From: a virus
DNA: 20,742 bases
Virus record (IMG/VR): IMGVR_UViG_3300031706_000063
Location: 1-20,742 of that record
Direction: 5' to 3' (one strand)
In this document: piece after piece, positions 1 through 6,560 of the stretch
Numbering within the stretch: position 1 is the stretch's first letter
Layout of the letters: the number at the start of each line of letters is the position of its first letter
Made by a program: the position numbers and the translations under genes
Notes under the pieces: model-generated
Seen by the model: only the letters and a program-made list of their open reading frames with translations
Told to the model about the DNA's origin: nothing
Database searches by the model: none

Positions 1-1
1 A

Positions 2-166
2 GATAACGGCCCAACCATAGTTGCACACGAAGAGCCGTGTTATGACTGCAACAATTCAGATTGCAGAGTAATTTTTTCACAGAATGACCTTTACTTTTTT
101 GAGCGATCAACACGGTGTAACTTTGAATCATCACAGTTACGCAGTGATATACCGGAGGAAATCTAA
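2..166 (+). CDS. C-terminal fragment of a Cys-rich phage protein (5' end outside window)
   Basis: One frame is open from base 2 to a TAA at 164-166, giving the last 54 residues of a protein whose start lies left of the window. It contains a tight cysteine cluster, CYDCNNSDC, near the visible N-terminus and one more Cys about 28 residues later, which could bind a metal. No family is recognised. The stop overlaps the next start as TAATG (164-168), and the next gene's ribosome binding site (CGGAGGAA, about 153-160) lies inside this frame, so the two are probably translationally coupled. The conserved-looking Cys cluster and the coupling argue for a real gene rather than chance openness, but 54 residues is short. 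Confidence 0.55.
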   Translation, partial: DNGPTIVAHEEPCYDCNNSDCRVIFSQNDLYFFERSTRCNFESSQLRSDIPEEI

Positions 167-348
167 TGGAATTCAAAGCCCCCACTAATCAATTTGATGC
201 GCTTGTACTTGCTCTGAAATTAGCCATCTCTGCACCTGACCAAGCCAAAGCGCAAGAATGTATCAAACATGCAGAAGAACTAACACAAGGCTTGAGTGAA
301 ATAGAAGTTGAGCGAGCAAAACGGCAAGCAGCGGAGGCTAACCTGTGA
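166..348 (+). CDS. Small hypothetical phage protein (60 aa)
   Basis: The 60-residue protein starts at ATG 166, preceded by a strong Shine-Dalgarno CGGAGGAA. It is predicted to be mostly helical, with charged and Ala/Glu-rich residues in the second half (EIEVERAKRQAAEANL at the C-terminus), consistent with a short coiled coil or helical hairpin. It has no Cys, signal peptide or membrane segment. It overlaps the upstream fragment (TAATG) and the downstream gene (GTGA), placing it in a tightly packed rightward operon. I do not recognise the family. The function is unknown; position beside an HTH-like protein hints at a regulatory or accessory early role, but this is inference. Confidence 0.6.
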   Translation: MEFKAPTNQFDALVLALKLAISAPDQAKAQECIKHAEELTQGLSEIEVERAKRQAAEANL

Positions 349-554
349 AACCAAGTGAAAAGATAAAAGCTTTAGGGTTTAAAAGTATGGGGGAGGCAGC
401 TAATGCCTTGGGGGAGCCTCATCAAAGTCTAATACGTTGGAGCAAGACTTATCCTAGACGTTTTGAGTTAATACTAAAGGGGTTAGCGTTTGAGCGCATG
501 AATGCCCAGCTAATGGAGGTTTTTGACACCATCGATGACGATGATAGCGACTAA
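345..554 (+). CDS. Small HTH-like DNA-binding protein (69 aa)
   Basis: This 69-residue protein begins at GTG 345, overlapping the previous stop (GTGA), with GGAGG at 334-338 placed correctly upstream. Residues about 14-34 (SMGEAANALGEPHQSLIRWS) fit a helix-turn-helix: a short helix with an Ala-rich packing face, a Gly/Glu turn, and a second helix carrying Gln, Arg and Trp that could contact DNA. The C-terminus is very acidic (DTIDDDDSD). This arrangement is common in small phage regulators, although the overall sequence is not one I can assign to a named family. It is the last rightward gene before the convergent intergenic region. Regulator is the best guess. Confidence 0.6.
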   Translation: MKPSEKIKALGFKSMGEAANALGEPHQSLIRWSKTYPRRFELILKGLAFERMNAQLMEVFDTIDDDDSD

Positions 555-736
555 AGTGTGACAAAAGCGCAATAAGTTGTAACAAAAGCGGCAACATTGA
601 CTGTTTTTTTTGCTTTAAGTGTCAAGGAAGCGTATATTCCGCGAGTGTGACAGTGGTGGTTATACGCTTTCCTTGATTTTTGGCTAGATCCAATTATCAC
701 CAAAGGATTCTGTAGCCACCACTGGCACACCCTCTT
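555..736. other. Convergent intergenic region with structured elements
   Basis: No gene is seen in these 182 bases, which separate the rightward operon ending at 554 from the leftward operon ending at 737. The region holds two ACAAAAGCG direct repeats 21 bp apart (561-569 and 582-590), a T-rich run at 603-611, a long inverted repeat (622-636 / 661-676) followed by five T residues, and a second inverted repeat (651-659 / 716-724) interleaved with the first. Confidence 0.7.
622..681 (+). terminator. Putative terminator: long stem-loop plus T-run
   Basis: TCAAGGAAGCGTATA (622-636) is complementary to TATACGCTTTCCTTGA (661-676) apart from one bulged base. This gives a 15-bp stem with a 24-base loop, followed directly by TTTTT (677-681). 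The geometry fits a rho-independent terminator for the rightward operon ending at 554, although the loop is long and the stem is AU-rich. On the other strand the stem is not followed by a U-run, so it would be a weak terminator for the convergent leftward operon. Confidence 0.5.
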
Positions 737-1114
737 CTAATTGTTTTTATCAACTTCCATAATCCAACGTGCCAAATAGAACTGAGCCTTTTTCAAGTCT
801 TCTAACGGCTTCTTTTTATACGCCATTCGCCAACTGTATTTAATCAAATTGCCCTTGAGATACCCGCAAAATGCTTCCTCAGTCATTGACGCTTTAATCG
901 CCTCGATACACTCAATGCCACCCTTGTTATAGTGGGTTGGGTTATTTACTGCGTCTTCTCCTTCTTGTGATCCCAACTGAGCAGCTTCTTGCTCTGCGGG
1001 AACCGACCACGCTTCTAATCCAGTCTTTTCATTGGGAGTAACTTCAATTGCAGGGAATTGCTTTTGCAATCGATCCCAATCTGCGGGTGTCGCTTGATTT
1101 AATCTAATAGACAT
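737..1114 (-). CDS. DUF3310 family protein (T7 gp1.7-like)
   Basis: The 125-residue protein carries a C-terminal DUF3310 domain at about residues 55-120. Its hallmarks are NNPTHYNKGGIECIEAI, then the GYLKGNLIKYSWR segment and a Lys-rich helix ending in FYLARWI. This family includes T7 gp1.7, a nucleotide kinase; whether this member has the activity is unknown. The first 55 residues are a less conserved linker-like region. The start at 1114 is supported by AAAGGAAA about 8 bases upstream on the leftward strand. It is the last gene of the leftward replication/modification operon, 16 bases after the methyltransferase stop, so a role in nucleotide metabolism or DNA replication is plausible. Confidence 0.8.
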   Translation of the reverse strand: MSIRLNQATPADWDRLQKQFPAIEVTPNEKTGLEAWSVPAEQEAAQLGSQEGEDAVNNPTHYNKGGIECIEAIKASMTEEAFCGYLKGNLIKYSWRMAYKKKPLEDLKKAQFYLARWIMEVDKNN

Positions 1115-1130
1115 TTTGTAGTTTCCTTTT

Positions 1131-2234
1131 TTAATCTTTAATTTGGTTGTTTAAGGTTGTCCAGGCTTTTGCGGCTGTTTGCGGCACTACTCCGTTTCCC
1201 AAGAGCCTAAGTCTGTCCACTCTGTTGGTACTCCCATCAACCACTCGACCCAATCGGGGTTCAACTTCCCACTGCCCTTGTTGATTATCATGACTGCATT
1301 TGGCAGTTGTCCCATTTGCGCTCTTTTCCCTTGCGCTAATTTTGCAAGGGTTGCTTTGTAACCATTCGCCCCCTTGTAATCTCTTGCCGAGGGAGTCGGC
1401 CAGTTCATTTTCTCCGCTGTCTCCACGGCATCTCTCAGCTTCGCTCCGTACCAAGGACTGTTCGGGTCTTTGGAGTGCTTCGATCTCCACTGACCGTTCA
1501 CCAGTTCTGTCGGATAACTCCCCCCCGTCACATCGAACACTGTCGCGGTCGGCCAATTCTGCGGAGGCTCCATTTTTACTTGCATACTTAAGTTGGATGC
1601 TCTGGTCTTTCCTATGTTCTTGGGGTTGCCTGACGCTATCATTCTGGCTCGATACTGATCGTATGGTTCCTCGACCTCCATCACTCTCGGAGTCAGCCAA
1701 GATATAGACTCTTTTTCTCTGGTGAGGAGCGCCAACTTCACGCGCTGAGAATATTCCCCACGCTGTTTTATAACCAAGGCTTTCCAGGTCGCTAATGACT
1801 TCTCTGAGTCCGAGGGTGATGTGTCCTTCGACGTTTTCAAAGAAGCACCGAACAGGTCTAACTGCTCTGACGATTTCTCTGATGTGAGGCCAGAGATGTC
1901 GGGGGTCTTCCTCTCCTTTTCGCTTTCCGGCGGCTGAGAAAGGTTGACATGGATAGCCGCCAGTAAGGAGGTCAACTCTGTCTCGAAACGGTTCCACTGG
2001 CAGGGTTTTAAGATTCGACCAAATAGGTGCGGGTAAAAGCTCCCCTGCTTCCATCTTGTTTGCCAAACGCGCAATCGCGTAGGCTTCGATTTCGACAAAA
2101 GCGACTGTTCGATGTTCAAACCCGGCAAGCTCAAGTCCTCTCTCGATGCCAGCGTATCCGCTGCATAGCGAGAGGACAGTTGGTAATTCTTTGGTAATAT
2201 CCACATTTTTATTTCCTATATCTTTTAGATTCAT
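1131..2234 (-). CDS. DNA (cytosine-5-)-methyltransferase
   Basis: This 367-residue C5-methyltransferase transfers a methyl group from S-adenosylmethionine to cytosine in phage DNA, probably for protection from host restriction. Motif I (LCSGYAGIERGLELAGF, about 23-39) binds SAM. Motif IV has GGYPCQPFS with catalytic Cys96. Motif VI is FENVEG (132-137), motif VIII is HQRKRVYIL (171-179), and motif X is LGNGVVPQ (345-352). Residues about 180-330 hold the target-recognition region, unusually low in order, with repeated LAD units near 179, 227 and 278. The start overlaps the polymerase 3' end by 26 bases, and AAGG is only weakly placed, so translational coupling is likely. The region is also open in the +1 frame for 339 codons (1187-2206). 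Confidence 0.93.
   Translation of the reverse strand: MNLKDIGNKNVDITKELPTVLSLCSGYAGIERGLELAGFEHRTVAFVEIEAYAIARLANKMEAGELLPAPIWSNLKTLPVEPFRDRVDLLTGGYPCQPFSAAGKRKGEEDPRHLWPHIREIVRAVRPVRCFFENVEGHITLGLREVISDLESLGYKTAWGIFSAREVGAPHQRKRVYILADSESDGGRGTIRSVSSQNDSVRQPQEHRKDQSIQLKYASKNGASAELADRDSVRCDGGELSDRTGERSVEIEALQRPEQSLVRSEAERCRGDSGENELADSLGKRLQGGEWLQSNPCKISAREKSANGTTAKCSHDNQQGQWEVEPRLGRVVDGSTNRVDRLRLLGNGVVPQTAAKAWTTLNNQIKD
1187..2206 (-). CDS. Overlapping +1-frame ORF nested in methyltransferase gene (339 aa)
   Basis: On the same strand as the methyltransferase but shifted +1, a 339-codon ORF runs without a stop, entirely inside that gene. It has its own start context, TATAGGAAATAAAAATG, with GGAA six bases before the ATG. 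The product is Trp- and Pro-containing, with three spaced units: WLTPRV (170), NWPTATV (217) and NWPTPSARDYKG (268). It ends in LNPDWVEWLMGVPTEWTDL (315-333). I recognise this C-terminal motif from phage proteins found with cytosine methyltransferases. Residues about 117-165 (DLFGASLKTSK, then SEKSLATWKAL) also look like real protein. So long an open alternative frame with an internal repeat and a good ribosome site suggests genuine dual coding. A frameshifted or artefactual conserved frame remains possible. The function is unknown. Confidence 0.6.
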   Translation of the reverse strand: MWILPKNYQLSSRYAADTLASREDLSLPGLNIEQSLLSKSKPTRLRVWQTRWKQGSFYPHLFGRILKPCQWNRFETELTSLLAAIHVNLSQPPESEKERKTPDISGLTSEKSSEQLDLFGASLKTSKDTSPSDSEKSLATWKALVIKQRGEYSQRVKLALLTREKESISWLTPRVMEVEEPYDQYRARMIASGNPKNIGKTRASNLSMQVKMEPPQNWPTATVFDVTGGSYPTELVNGQWRSKHSKDPNSPWYGAKLRDAVETAEKMNWPTPSARDYKGANGYKATLAKLAQGKRAQMGQLPNAVMIINKGSGKLNPDWVEWLMGVPTEWTDLGSWETE

Positions 2235-4104
2235 AGCCTTCTGCTTCCACTGGTAATCCGGTTGCCCAGTCGGGCAATACGCACATCAACTTTTCAAAAT
2301 CCATCAGCGACCCAAAACCATGTGGCACATCAGCCACGATCTCATCGTGAACGTGCAGTACAACGGGGTAGTTGGCAGCTTCAAGTCTGAGAATAGCTTC
2401 AGCCAAAATGTCGCGGGCCACGGCTTGCGTGATCGATTGAACAAATGAGCCGCCGTATCCTTTTATTTCGTCCCACCTGTGGGTGTGGTTGTTCATACCT
2501 TTATAGATAATATCCGCGCCTCGATCCCCTTGGCGAAGCACAGCTTCTGGAAAACTAAGAACTCGACCGCTCGGCAACTTGAAAAGGAGATCGCCTTTGA
2601 CCATTTTAAAAACACCCATCGCCGCCTCATATTTCTGGCCGTCATAACTAATCGCGTTTCGGGCAGCGCGTTCAACATCTACCCACAATTTAACTATTTT
2701 GTGATTAGCGTCTCGCCAGTCGTTGCGAATAACTAGCGCCTCTTTTTCTGTCACCTCTGTGCCATATGCTTCAGACATTTTCTGAAATGCGCGAACGCCC
2801 CCTTGGTATCCCAACGCCAACGTCGCAACTTTTCCAACAAATCGTTGATCGTAATTAATCTTTTCATAATCAACATTGAACATGCGCGAGGCTGTTGTCT
2901 TGTAAATGTCTTTGCCATCATGAAACGTCTTGATGACCGCATCGTCTCCGGCTAACCACGCCAGAACGCGGGCTTCGATTGACGCGTAGTCCGAAACGAT
3001 TAGTCGGTTTCCGTCGGATGCCATCAGCATCCCACGCAGGCAACTGCTCAAAGACTCCATAGGTTCGCCGTCGATCATCGCCGGATCGCGATGCTCCATT
3101 TGTTGGATACACGCGTCAACATCATCAATTGTTGGACGCGGTAAGTTTTGCGGATTGACGTGCCGGCCTGCCCATCTTCCTGTGCTTGCCCCGTGGTACA
3201 TGAGACAGCCGTGAACGCGTCCGTCGGTTCCGAGGCAATCAAGCATCGCTTGATACTTTTTTGTCGATGATCGGGAGAGTGACTGTCGAATGCTCAGAAA
3301 CTCTTTGATTTTCTCAGGGCATTTGGGGTCTTCGAGCGCCGCCGATATGGCCGCTTTGTCATAGCTTGGGAGAGGGTATCCCTGCTCCGCTGTCCACTGC
3401 ATAGCCTTGGCGCGTGAACCGGTGGAGTCGATGTAACCTTCCGTGAGTATCTTTACACGGTTATTCATAATCAGTGAGTGTCTCTCGATGATGACAAGGC
3501 CATTCTCAATAGACTTTCGATCAAGCCGAACGCCGCGCCAATTTATTAGCTGATCAGCTTCCCAAACTTGGCCTTCATTTATTGTGAGGCGTCGAAGCCG
3601 CAGGCGTATCTCGCGCTCGGCAACCACGTCCTGTAGGCAATAATCATAAAGTTCTTGGTATAGAAATAAGTCTTTTACGCGTTCACCCCGATACGGTTTG
3701 CAGCATCGTTGAATAAGAATCTTTCCGCGTTTGCTTTTCGCGTCATCCCCTGAGAGGCCGAGAGCCTCGCCACATTTACCGAGGGCGCGTGGGTACGCTT
3801 GTGCGGCTGCAAGGGCTGCAGTGTCGCGCCACTGGGATATCGGAACCGGTTTCCATTTTAGAACCAAGTTCCAAATGGACATTTCAAAGAAGCTGTTCCA
3901 AGCCCAAACCGTTGCACCGGCATCAATTAAATCTAGGAGTCTTTGCGGCGCGGGCATGTCCGGCGTCCACAGTTCCGGTTCTGCTCCGTCCAACATCCAG
4001 GCCATGCATAAAACTTCGGTGGTTGAGTGGTCAGCGTAAGCGTAGGCTCCGGCTTTGCGAATATCGCATTCGCTGTATGTTTCAAAATCAAGTGATATGT
4101 TCAT
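2209..4104 (-). CDS. Family A DNA polymerase with 3'-5' exonuclease domain
   Basis: This is the phage replicative DNA polymerase, Pol I type, 631 residues from the start chosen here. The proofreading domain shows exo I SLDFET (Asp6, Glu8), AWNSFFE (68-74) and exo III YCLQD (155-159). The polymerase domain shows motif A VSDYASIEARV (about 370), motif B with KVATLALGYQGG (about 424-436) and motif C HVHDEIVAD (about 583-590). An ATG at 4140 is in frame, but the start at 4104 overlaps the upstream stop as ATGA, typical of coupled genes, and leaves the exo domain intact, so I prefer it. The 3' end overlaps the methyltransferase start by 26 bases. Its compact size, without a 5'-nuclease domain, is typical of phage enzymes. 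Confidence 0.95.
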   Translation of the reverse strand: MNISLDFETYSECDIRKAGAYAYADHSTTEVLCMAWMLDGAEPELWTPDMPAPQRLLDLIDAGATVWAWNSFFEMSIWNLVLKWKPVPISQWRDTAALAAAQAYPRALGKCGEALGLSGDDAKSKRGKILIQRCCKPYRGERVKDLFLYQELYDYCLQDVVAEREIRLRLRRLTINEGQVWEADQLINWRGVRLDRKSIENGLVIIERHSLIMNNRVKILTEGYIDSTGSRAKAMQWTAEQGYPLPSYDKAAISAALEDPKCPEKIKEFLSIRQSLSRSSTKKYQAMLDCLGTDGRVHGCLMYHGASTGRWAGRHVNPQNLPRPTIDDVDACIQQMEHRDPAMIDGEPMESLSSCLRGMLMASDGNRLIVSDYASIEARVLAWLAGDDAVIKTFHDGKDIYKTTASRMFNVDYEKINYDQRFVGKVATLALGYQGGVRAFQKMSEAYGTEVTEKEALVIRNDWRDANHKIVKLWVDVERAARNAISYDGQKYEAAMGVFKMVKGDLLFKLPSGRVLSFPEAVLRQGDRGADIIYKGMNNHTHRWDEIKGYGGSFVQSITQAVARDILAEAILRLEAANYPVVLHVHDEIVADVPHGFGSLMDFEKLMCVLPDWATGLPVEAEGYESKRYRK

Positions 4105-4403
4105 ATTTTGGGATTTACTCTGATTGATTTCGACATCCACAAATTCACAAAAGCTTGATGATCAGCAATCTCTGCTCGTCTGGTTGCGCGTTTTGTCGAA
4201 GCATGTCGTCGAGGCTGTAAATCGGAGTCAGATATAAAAACACTGACCAAACCCCTAGCACGATTACGCTTCATTCCCATCCGATTTTTCAGAAGGTCAT
4301 AAGGAATATCTGCCAGTTCAGCTATATCTTTCACGACGACAACCGTGTTGCTCAGAGACTCAAATCGAGTTCCGATGTAAGGGTAAGACAAAGATGCTTT
4401 CAT
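4101..4403 (-). CDS. Small HTH-like hypothetical protein (100 aa)
   Basis: The 100-residue basic protein starts at ATG 4403 with GGAG about six bases upstream and ends in an ATGA overlap with the polymerase. Residues about 24-50 (VKDIAELADIPYDLLKNRMG) resemble a helix-turn-helix in which DIAELADIPYDLL is the first helix and turn. The second half is rich in Arg and Lys (QPRRHASTKRATRRAE), consistent with nucleic-acid binding. No family is recognised with certainty. Its place between the DUF2815 gene and the polymerase, behind an operator-like palindrome at 4448-4464, suggests a replication accessory or local regulator. Confidence 0.65.
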   Translation of the reverse strand: MKASLSYPYIGTRFESLSNTVVVVKDIAELADIPYDLLKNRMGMKRNRARGLVSVFISDSDLQPRRHASTKRATRRAEIADHQAFVNLWMSKSIRVNPKI

Positions 4404-4420
4404 GTGATCTCCTGCAATGA

Positions 4421-4436
4421 GGCTTCACATGAAGCC
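4421..4436. repeat. Short stem-loop in the 4404-4469 gap
   Basis: GGCTTC (4421-4426) and GAAGCC (4431-4436) are perfect inverted arms around ACAT. The hairpin lies in the leader of the 100-aa gene, just upstream of its ribosome binding site (about 4408-4413, leftward strand). It has no U-run, so it may tune translation or message stability rather than terminate. Confidence 0.4.
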
Positions 4437-4447
4437 CCTTGCATAAT

Positions 4448-4464
4448 TACAACATACTGTTGTA
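4448..4464. promoter_or_regulatory. Operator-like palindrome TACAACA-tac-TGTTGTA
   Basis: This perfect 17-bp palindrome, TACAACA (4448-4454), spacer TAC, TGTTGTA (4458-4464), lies just after the DUF2815 stop and before the 100-aa gene. It is the most symmetrical copy of the ACAAC-N5-GTTGT motif, seen also at 9211, 9546, 9566 and 11580. A repressor binding here could govern an internal leftward promoter, but no convincing -35/-10 pair is visible next to it. Confidence 0.55.
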
Positions 4465-4469
4465 TTTGT

Positions 4470-5018
4470 TTAGCTAAGAAAATCATCAGTTTCCGCGTCA
4501 GCCAGAGACTCAGCCGAAATGTCATCAAAAATGGCATCGGCTTTTACTGCACCCGATCCAAACGCCTCGCCGTCTTTGACGTACTGAATCGCAACGAGAT
4601 TTGCGTTAACTCGTTTGCCCCACTTGTTATCCATGATCCAAATCGAGATCGCCGCGTTAACATAGCATCCCGCGAACAACTTACCGTCTTCTTCCACCAA
4701 GGGTGTTCGATCTCGGTCAATAATCGTAGGACGATTCTTGCCAGACGCGCTGACAAACATCGCGTTTTCGTATCCGTCATATGCTTTGTCAGACCCATCG
4801 CCAAGAAACTGCTTTATGTTCTTCGGAATCTCGCCGTTGAAATGAACCGTTGCGGCCTGCTTAATTGCTTTTCGCAGCGCATCAATCTGGTCTTTGTCGC
4901 TATCCCGGTCTAACAAAAAGTTAGCATTAAACTTTGCAGGTTGGCCTTCGTTGAAAGCTTTCGCTGTCCAGATGTTAGGGAAAGATAGTCTTACGTTTTT
5001 AAGGGTTATTACACTCAT
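4470..5018 (-). CDS. DUF2815 family phage protein (putative ssDNA-binding)
   Basis: The 182-residue protein matches DUF2815 in length and sequence. The N-terminus VITLKNVRLSFPNIWTAKAF is typical, followed by a KFNANFLL strand, KQFLGDGSDKAYDGYENAMF and a late GCYVNAAISIW segment. The C-terminus is acidic (SAESLADAETDDFLS), as in many single-stranded DNA-binding proteins, where an acidic tail recruits partners. Members of this family sit beside DUF2800 nucleases and phage polymerases, and a ssDNA-binding role has been suggested; that role is inference here. It starts 21 bases after the DUF2800 stop, with AGG in the leader, so it is co-transcribed with that gene. Confidence 0.85.
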   Translation of the reverse strand: MSVITLKNVRLSFPNIWTAKAFNEGQPAKFNANFLLDRDSDKDQIDALRKAIKQAATVHFNGEIPKNIKQFLGDGSDKAYDGYENAMFVSASGKNRPTIIDRDRTPLVEEDGKLFAGCYVNAAISIWIMDNKWGKRVNANLVAIQYVKDGEAFGSGAVKADAIFDDISAESLADAETDDFLS

Positions 5019-5039
5019 TGAATTTTACCTATTTGGAAT

Positions 5040-6167
5040 TTACGTTATGTCACTAAAATGGTCAGCCGCGTCGGGCGCGATTGCAGGACGTGGGTCGGTG
5101 TCCGGCGCCAAACTTGGTCTTCCTTCGGGTTTGAAGATGAGATCAGCGATCTCGTCGTATCGCGCTTTCCCAAGCAGCTTTTCAGCTTGAGTCGGCGAAA
5201 TGAGTTTCGATGTGAGTGCTTCATCACCGCACATCTGAATAAGTTGCTCTTGAGCGACATCAGCGTCAATCCATTTGCGTTGCCCTCGACCCGCAACTAG
5301 TTTGTAATTCGGTAGAATGCCGCCGTCGAGCAGGAGCTTGTGCGCGTGTTTCTGAACGCCCTGCGCCCATCCGATCAGCGCGTCCATTTTTGGCAGTAGG
5401 TTCGATAACTCTTCGATATTTATCGTGTGCGGTACTTGCACTAACAGCGGCTCTTCGAGGTTGTCGAAAGAACCTAGCGTTAAATCATAGTTGTGTTTTG
5501 CCAGTGCGCGGCAAGTCGGCTTGGCTTTGCAAAAGTGACATGCTTTTTTGCTCGGATTAAAGGCAGGGTCGGGGCGCATGGTTAACAGCGCGGCGGGCTT
5601 GACCACCTCGTCGGCCCACTTGAAAAGGTCTTTCGCCCGCATCGAGTAAGTGTCGATGTGATCGAGCCGAGGTTGAACGATTGTCATTGAAACTGTATCG
5701 ACTTGATCTATAAATTCGTATGCGGCGCCAAGGCCGTATAGCATCAACTGCTCGTTGCGGTTAGCGTTTACCTTTAATCCTTGCCCGTATTTCAAATCTA
5801 TAACGTGCAGGATTCCGTCGTGCAGTGTCACGAAATCGGCTGTGCCGAAGCCGCCGGTCGCCCACTGCGAATAATCCACGCGAAGCTCAACATGCTTCTC
5901 GTCACCATCCTGGCTGTTGCAGAAGTCAACATAGGTGGCGACATGGTTCGCCATCTCTTGATCAACAACAAAGCCTTCAAACTCGACGCCGATGAAAGTT
6001 TCGGGTGGCTTCTGCTTCAGCAAGCACTCTTCCGCTAGGGCGTGTGCGGCTGTGCCTTCCGCTGCAAAAAATGATGTTTCATCTGCGAAAGTAGCTTCTA
6101 GCATTATTGACGCGGGGCAGTTCATCCACCGATGAGCTTTAGAGGCTCCGAGCATTGCGTGTTGCAT
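5040..6167 (-). CDS. DUF2800 family PD-(D/E)XK nuclease (Cas4-like)
   Basis: The 375-residue protein belongs to DUF2800, a phage relative of the Cas4/RecB nuclease fold. Catalytic elements are visible: a His in AAHALAEE (about 41), Asp in GTADFV (111), IDLKYGQG (Asp124 and Lys126) and NEQLMLYG (Gln140). Four cysteines, C17 plus C210, C213 and C219 in CHFCKAKPTC, have the Cas4/AddB pattern that holds a 4Fe-4S cluster. It would process DNA ends during replication or recombination. The start at 6167 has AAAAGGAAAA on the leftward strand about eight bases upstream. It is the first gene after the divergent promoter and heads the leftward operon. Confidence 0.88.
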   Translation of the reverse strand: MQHAMLGASKAHRWMNCPASIMLEATFADETSFFAAEGTAAHALAEECLLKQKPPETFIGVEFEGFVVDQEMANHVATYVDFCNSQDGDEKHVELRVDYSQWATGGFGTADFVTLHDGILHVIDLKYGQGLKVNANRNEQLMLYGLGAAYEFIDQVDTVSMTIVQPRLDHIDTYSMRAKDLFKWADEVVKPAALLTMRPDPAFNPSKKACHFCKAKPTCRALAKHNYDLTLGSFDNLEEPLLVQVPHTINIEELSNLLPKMDALIGWAQGVQKHAHKLLLDGGILPNYKLVAGRGQRKWIDADVAQEQLIQMCGDEALTSKLISPTQAEKLLGKARYDEIADLIFKPEGRPSLAPDTDPRPAIAPDAADHFSDIT

Positions 6168-6185
6168 AAACTTTTCCTTTTAATT

Positions 6186-6200
6186 ACACCTTTCTGTTGT
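6186..6200. promoter_or_regulatory. Degenerate copy of the CAAC-N5-GTTG operator
   Basis: ACACC-TTTCT-GTTGT (6186-6200) matches the ACAAC-N5-GTTGT operator at nine of ten positions of the two half-sites. It lies just downstream of the leftward -10 box (6205-6210), where a bound repressor would block leftward initiation. Confidence 0.4.
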
Positions 6201-6233
6201 TGACATAATATAACTATGCGATATTGTGTCAAC
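6199..6233. promoter_or_regulatory. Face-to-face divergent promoters within one inverted repeat
   Basis: GTTGACATAATAT (6199-6211) and ATATTGTGTCAAC (6221-6233) are inverted arms with one mismatch and a 9-base spacer. Each arm supplies a consensus TTGACA -35 box. Rightward: TTGACA 6200-6205, 16-bp spacer, TATTGT 6222-6227. Leftward: TTGACA (6232-6227), 16-bp spacer, TATTAT (6210-6205). The -35 of each promoter therefore overlaps or abuts the -10 of the other, so two polymerases cannot occupy both at once. The promoters serve the leftward replication operon and the rightward Cro-like/primase operon. Confidence 0.65.
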
Positions 6234-6278
6234 CAATGAATAGCAAATAATTTATCAATGACAACAAAAGGAAGCAAA

Positions 6279-6560
6279 ATGATATATATCAGTGAACACG
6301 CACCGGCGGTAAAGGCGGCTATTGATTCGGTCGTCGCAGTCGCGGAACTGAAAAACTGTAACGCGCTTGCAAGACGCTTAGATGTTAGCAAGCAGGCGTT
6401 ATCGAAATGGCGCCAGTCGGGTATCGTCCCCGCGCATCGGGCGCTTCAAATGGAGCTAATCACGGGTGGTTACGTTGGGTGGAGAGAGCTTTGTCCCGAT
6501 ATCGTTTCCGAGTTTGAAAACTCCAACGAGGTGATCTATGCAACTTCGAGAAACTCTTAA
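6279..6560 (+). CDS. Cro/YdaS-like HTH transcriptional regulator (93 aa)
   Basis: The protein is a small Cro-type DNA-binding regulator. The helix-turn-helix lies at about residues 29-47: NALARRLDVSKQALSKWRQ, with the typical Ala, Ser-Lys-Gln recognition turn and Lys-Trp-Arg following. The GIVPAHRALQMELITGG segment that follows is characteristic of YdaS/Cro-like phage proteins, where it forms the last helix and dimer region. I chose ATG 6279 because AAAGGAAG lies just before it; the in-frame ATG at 6258 has no ribosome site. It is the first rightward gene after the divergent promoter, the usual place for Cro. It is the only clear candidate in the window to bind the CAAC-N5-GTTG operators. Confidence 0.85.
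   Translation: MIYISEHAPAVKAAIDSVVAVAELKNCNALARRLDVSKQALSKWRQSGIVPAHRALQMELITGGYVGWRELCPDIVSEFENSNEVIYATSRNS

Noticed and set aside
622-724. tRNA or attachment site in the convergent gap
   Set aside because: The arms do not form a cloverleaf, no CCA-type acceptor or anticodon arm is seen, and no integrase lies nearby.
1300-1707. 135-codon rightward ORF opposite the methyltransferase
   Set aside because: It has no start signal and is antisense to two leftward frames. Its Ser/Leu/Pro-rich sequence reflects the opposite strand.
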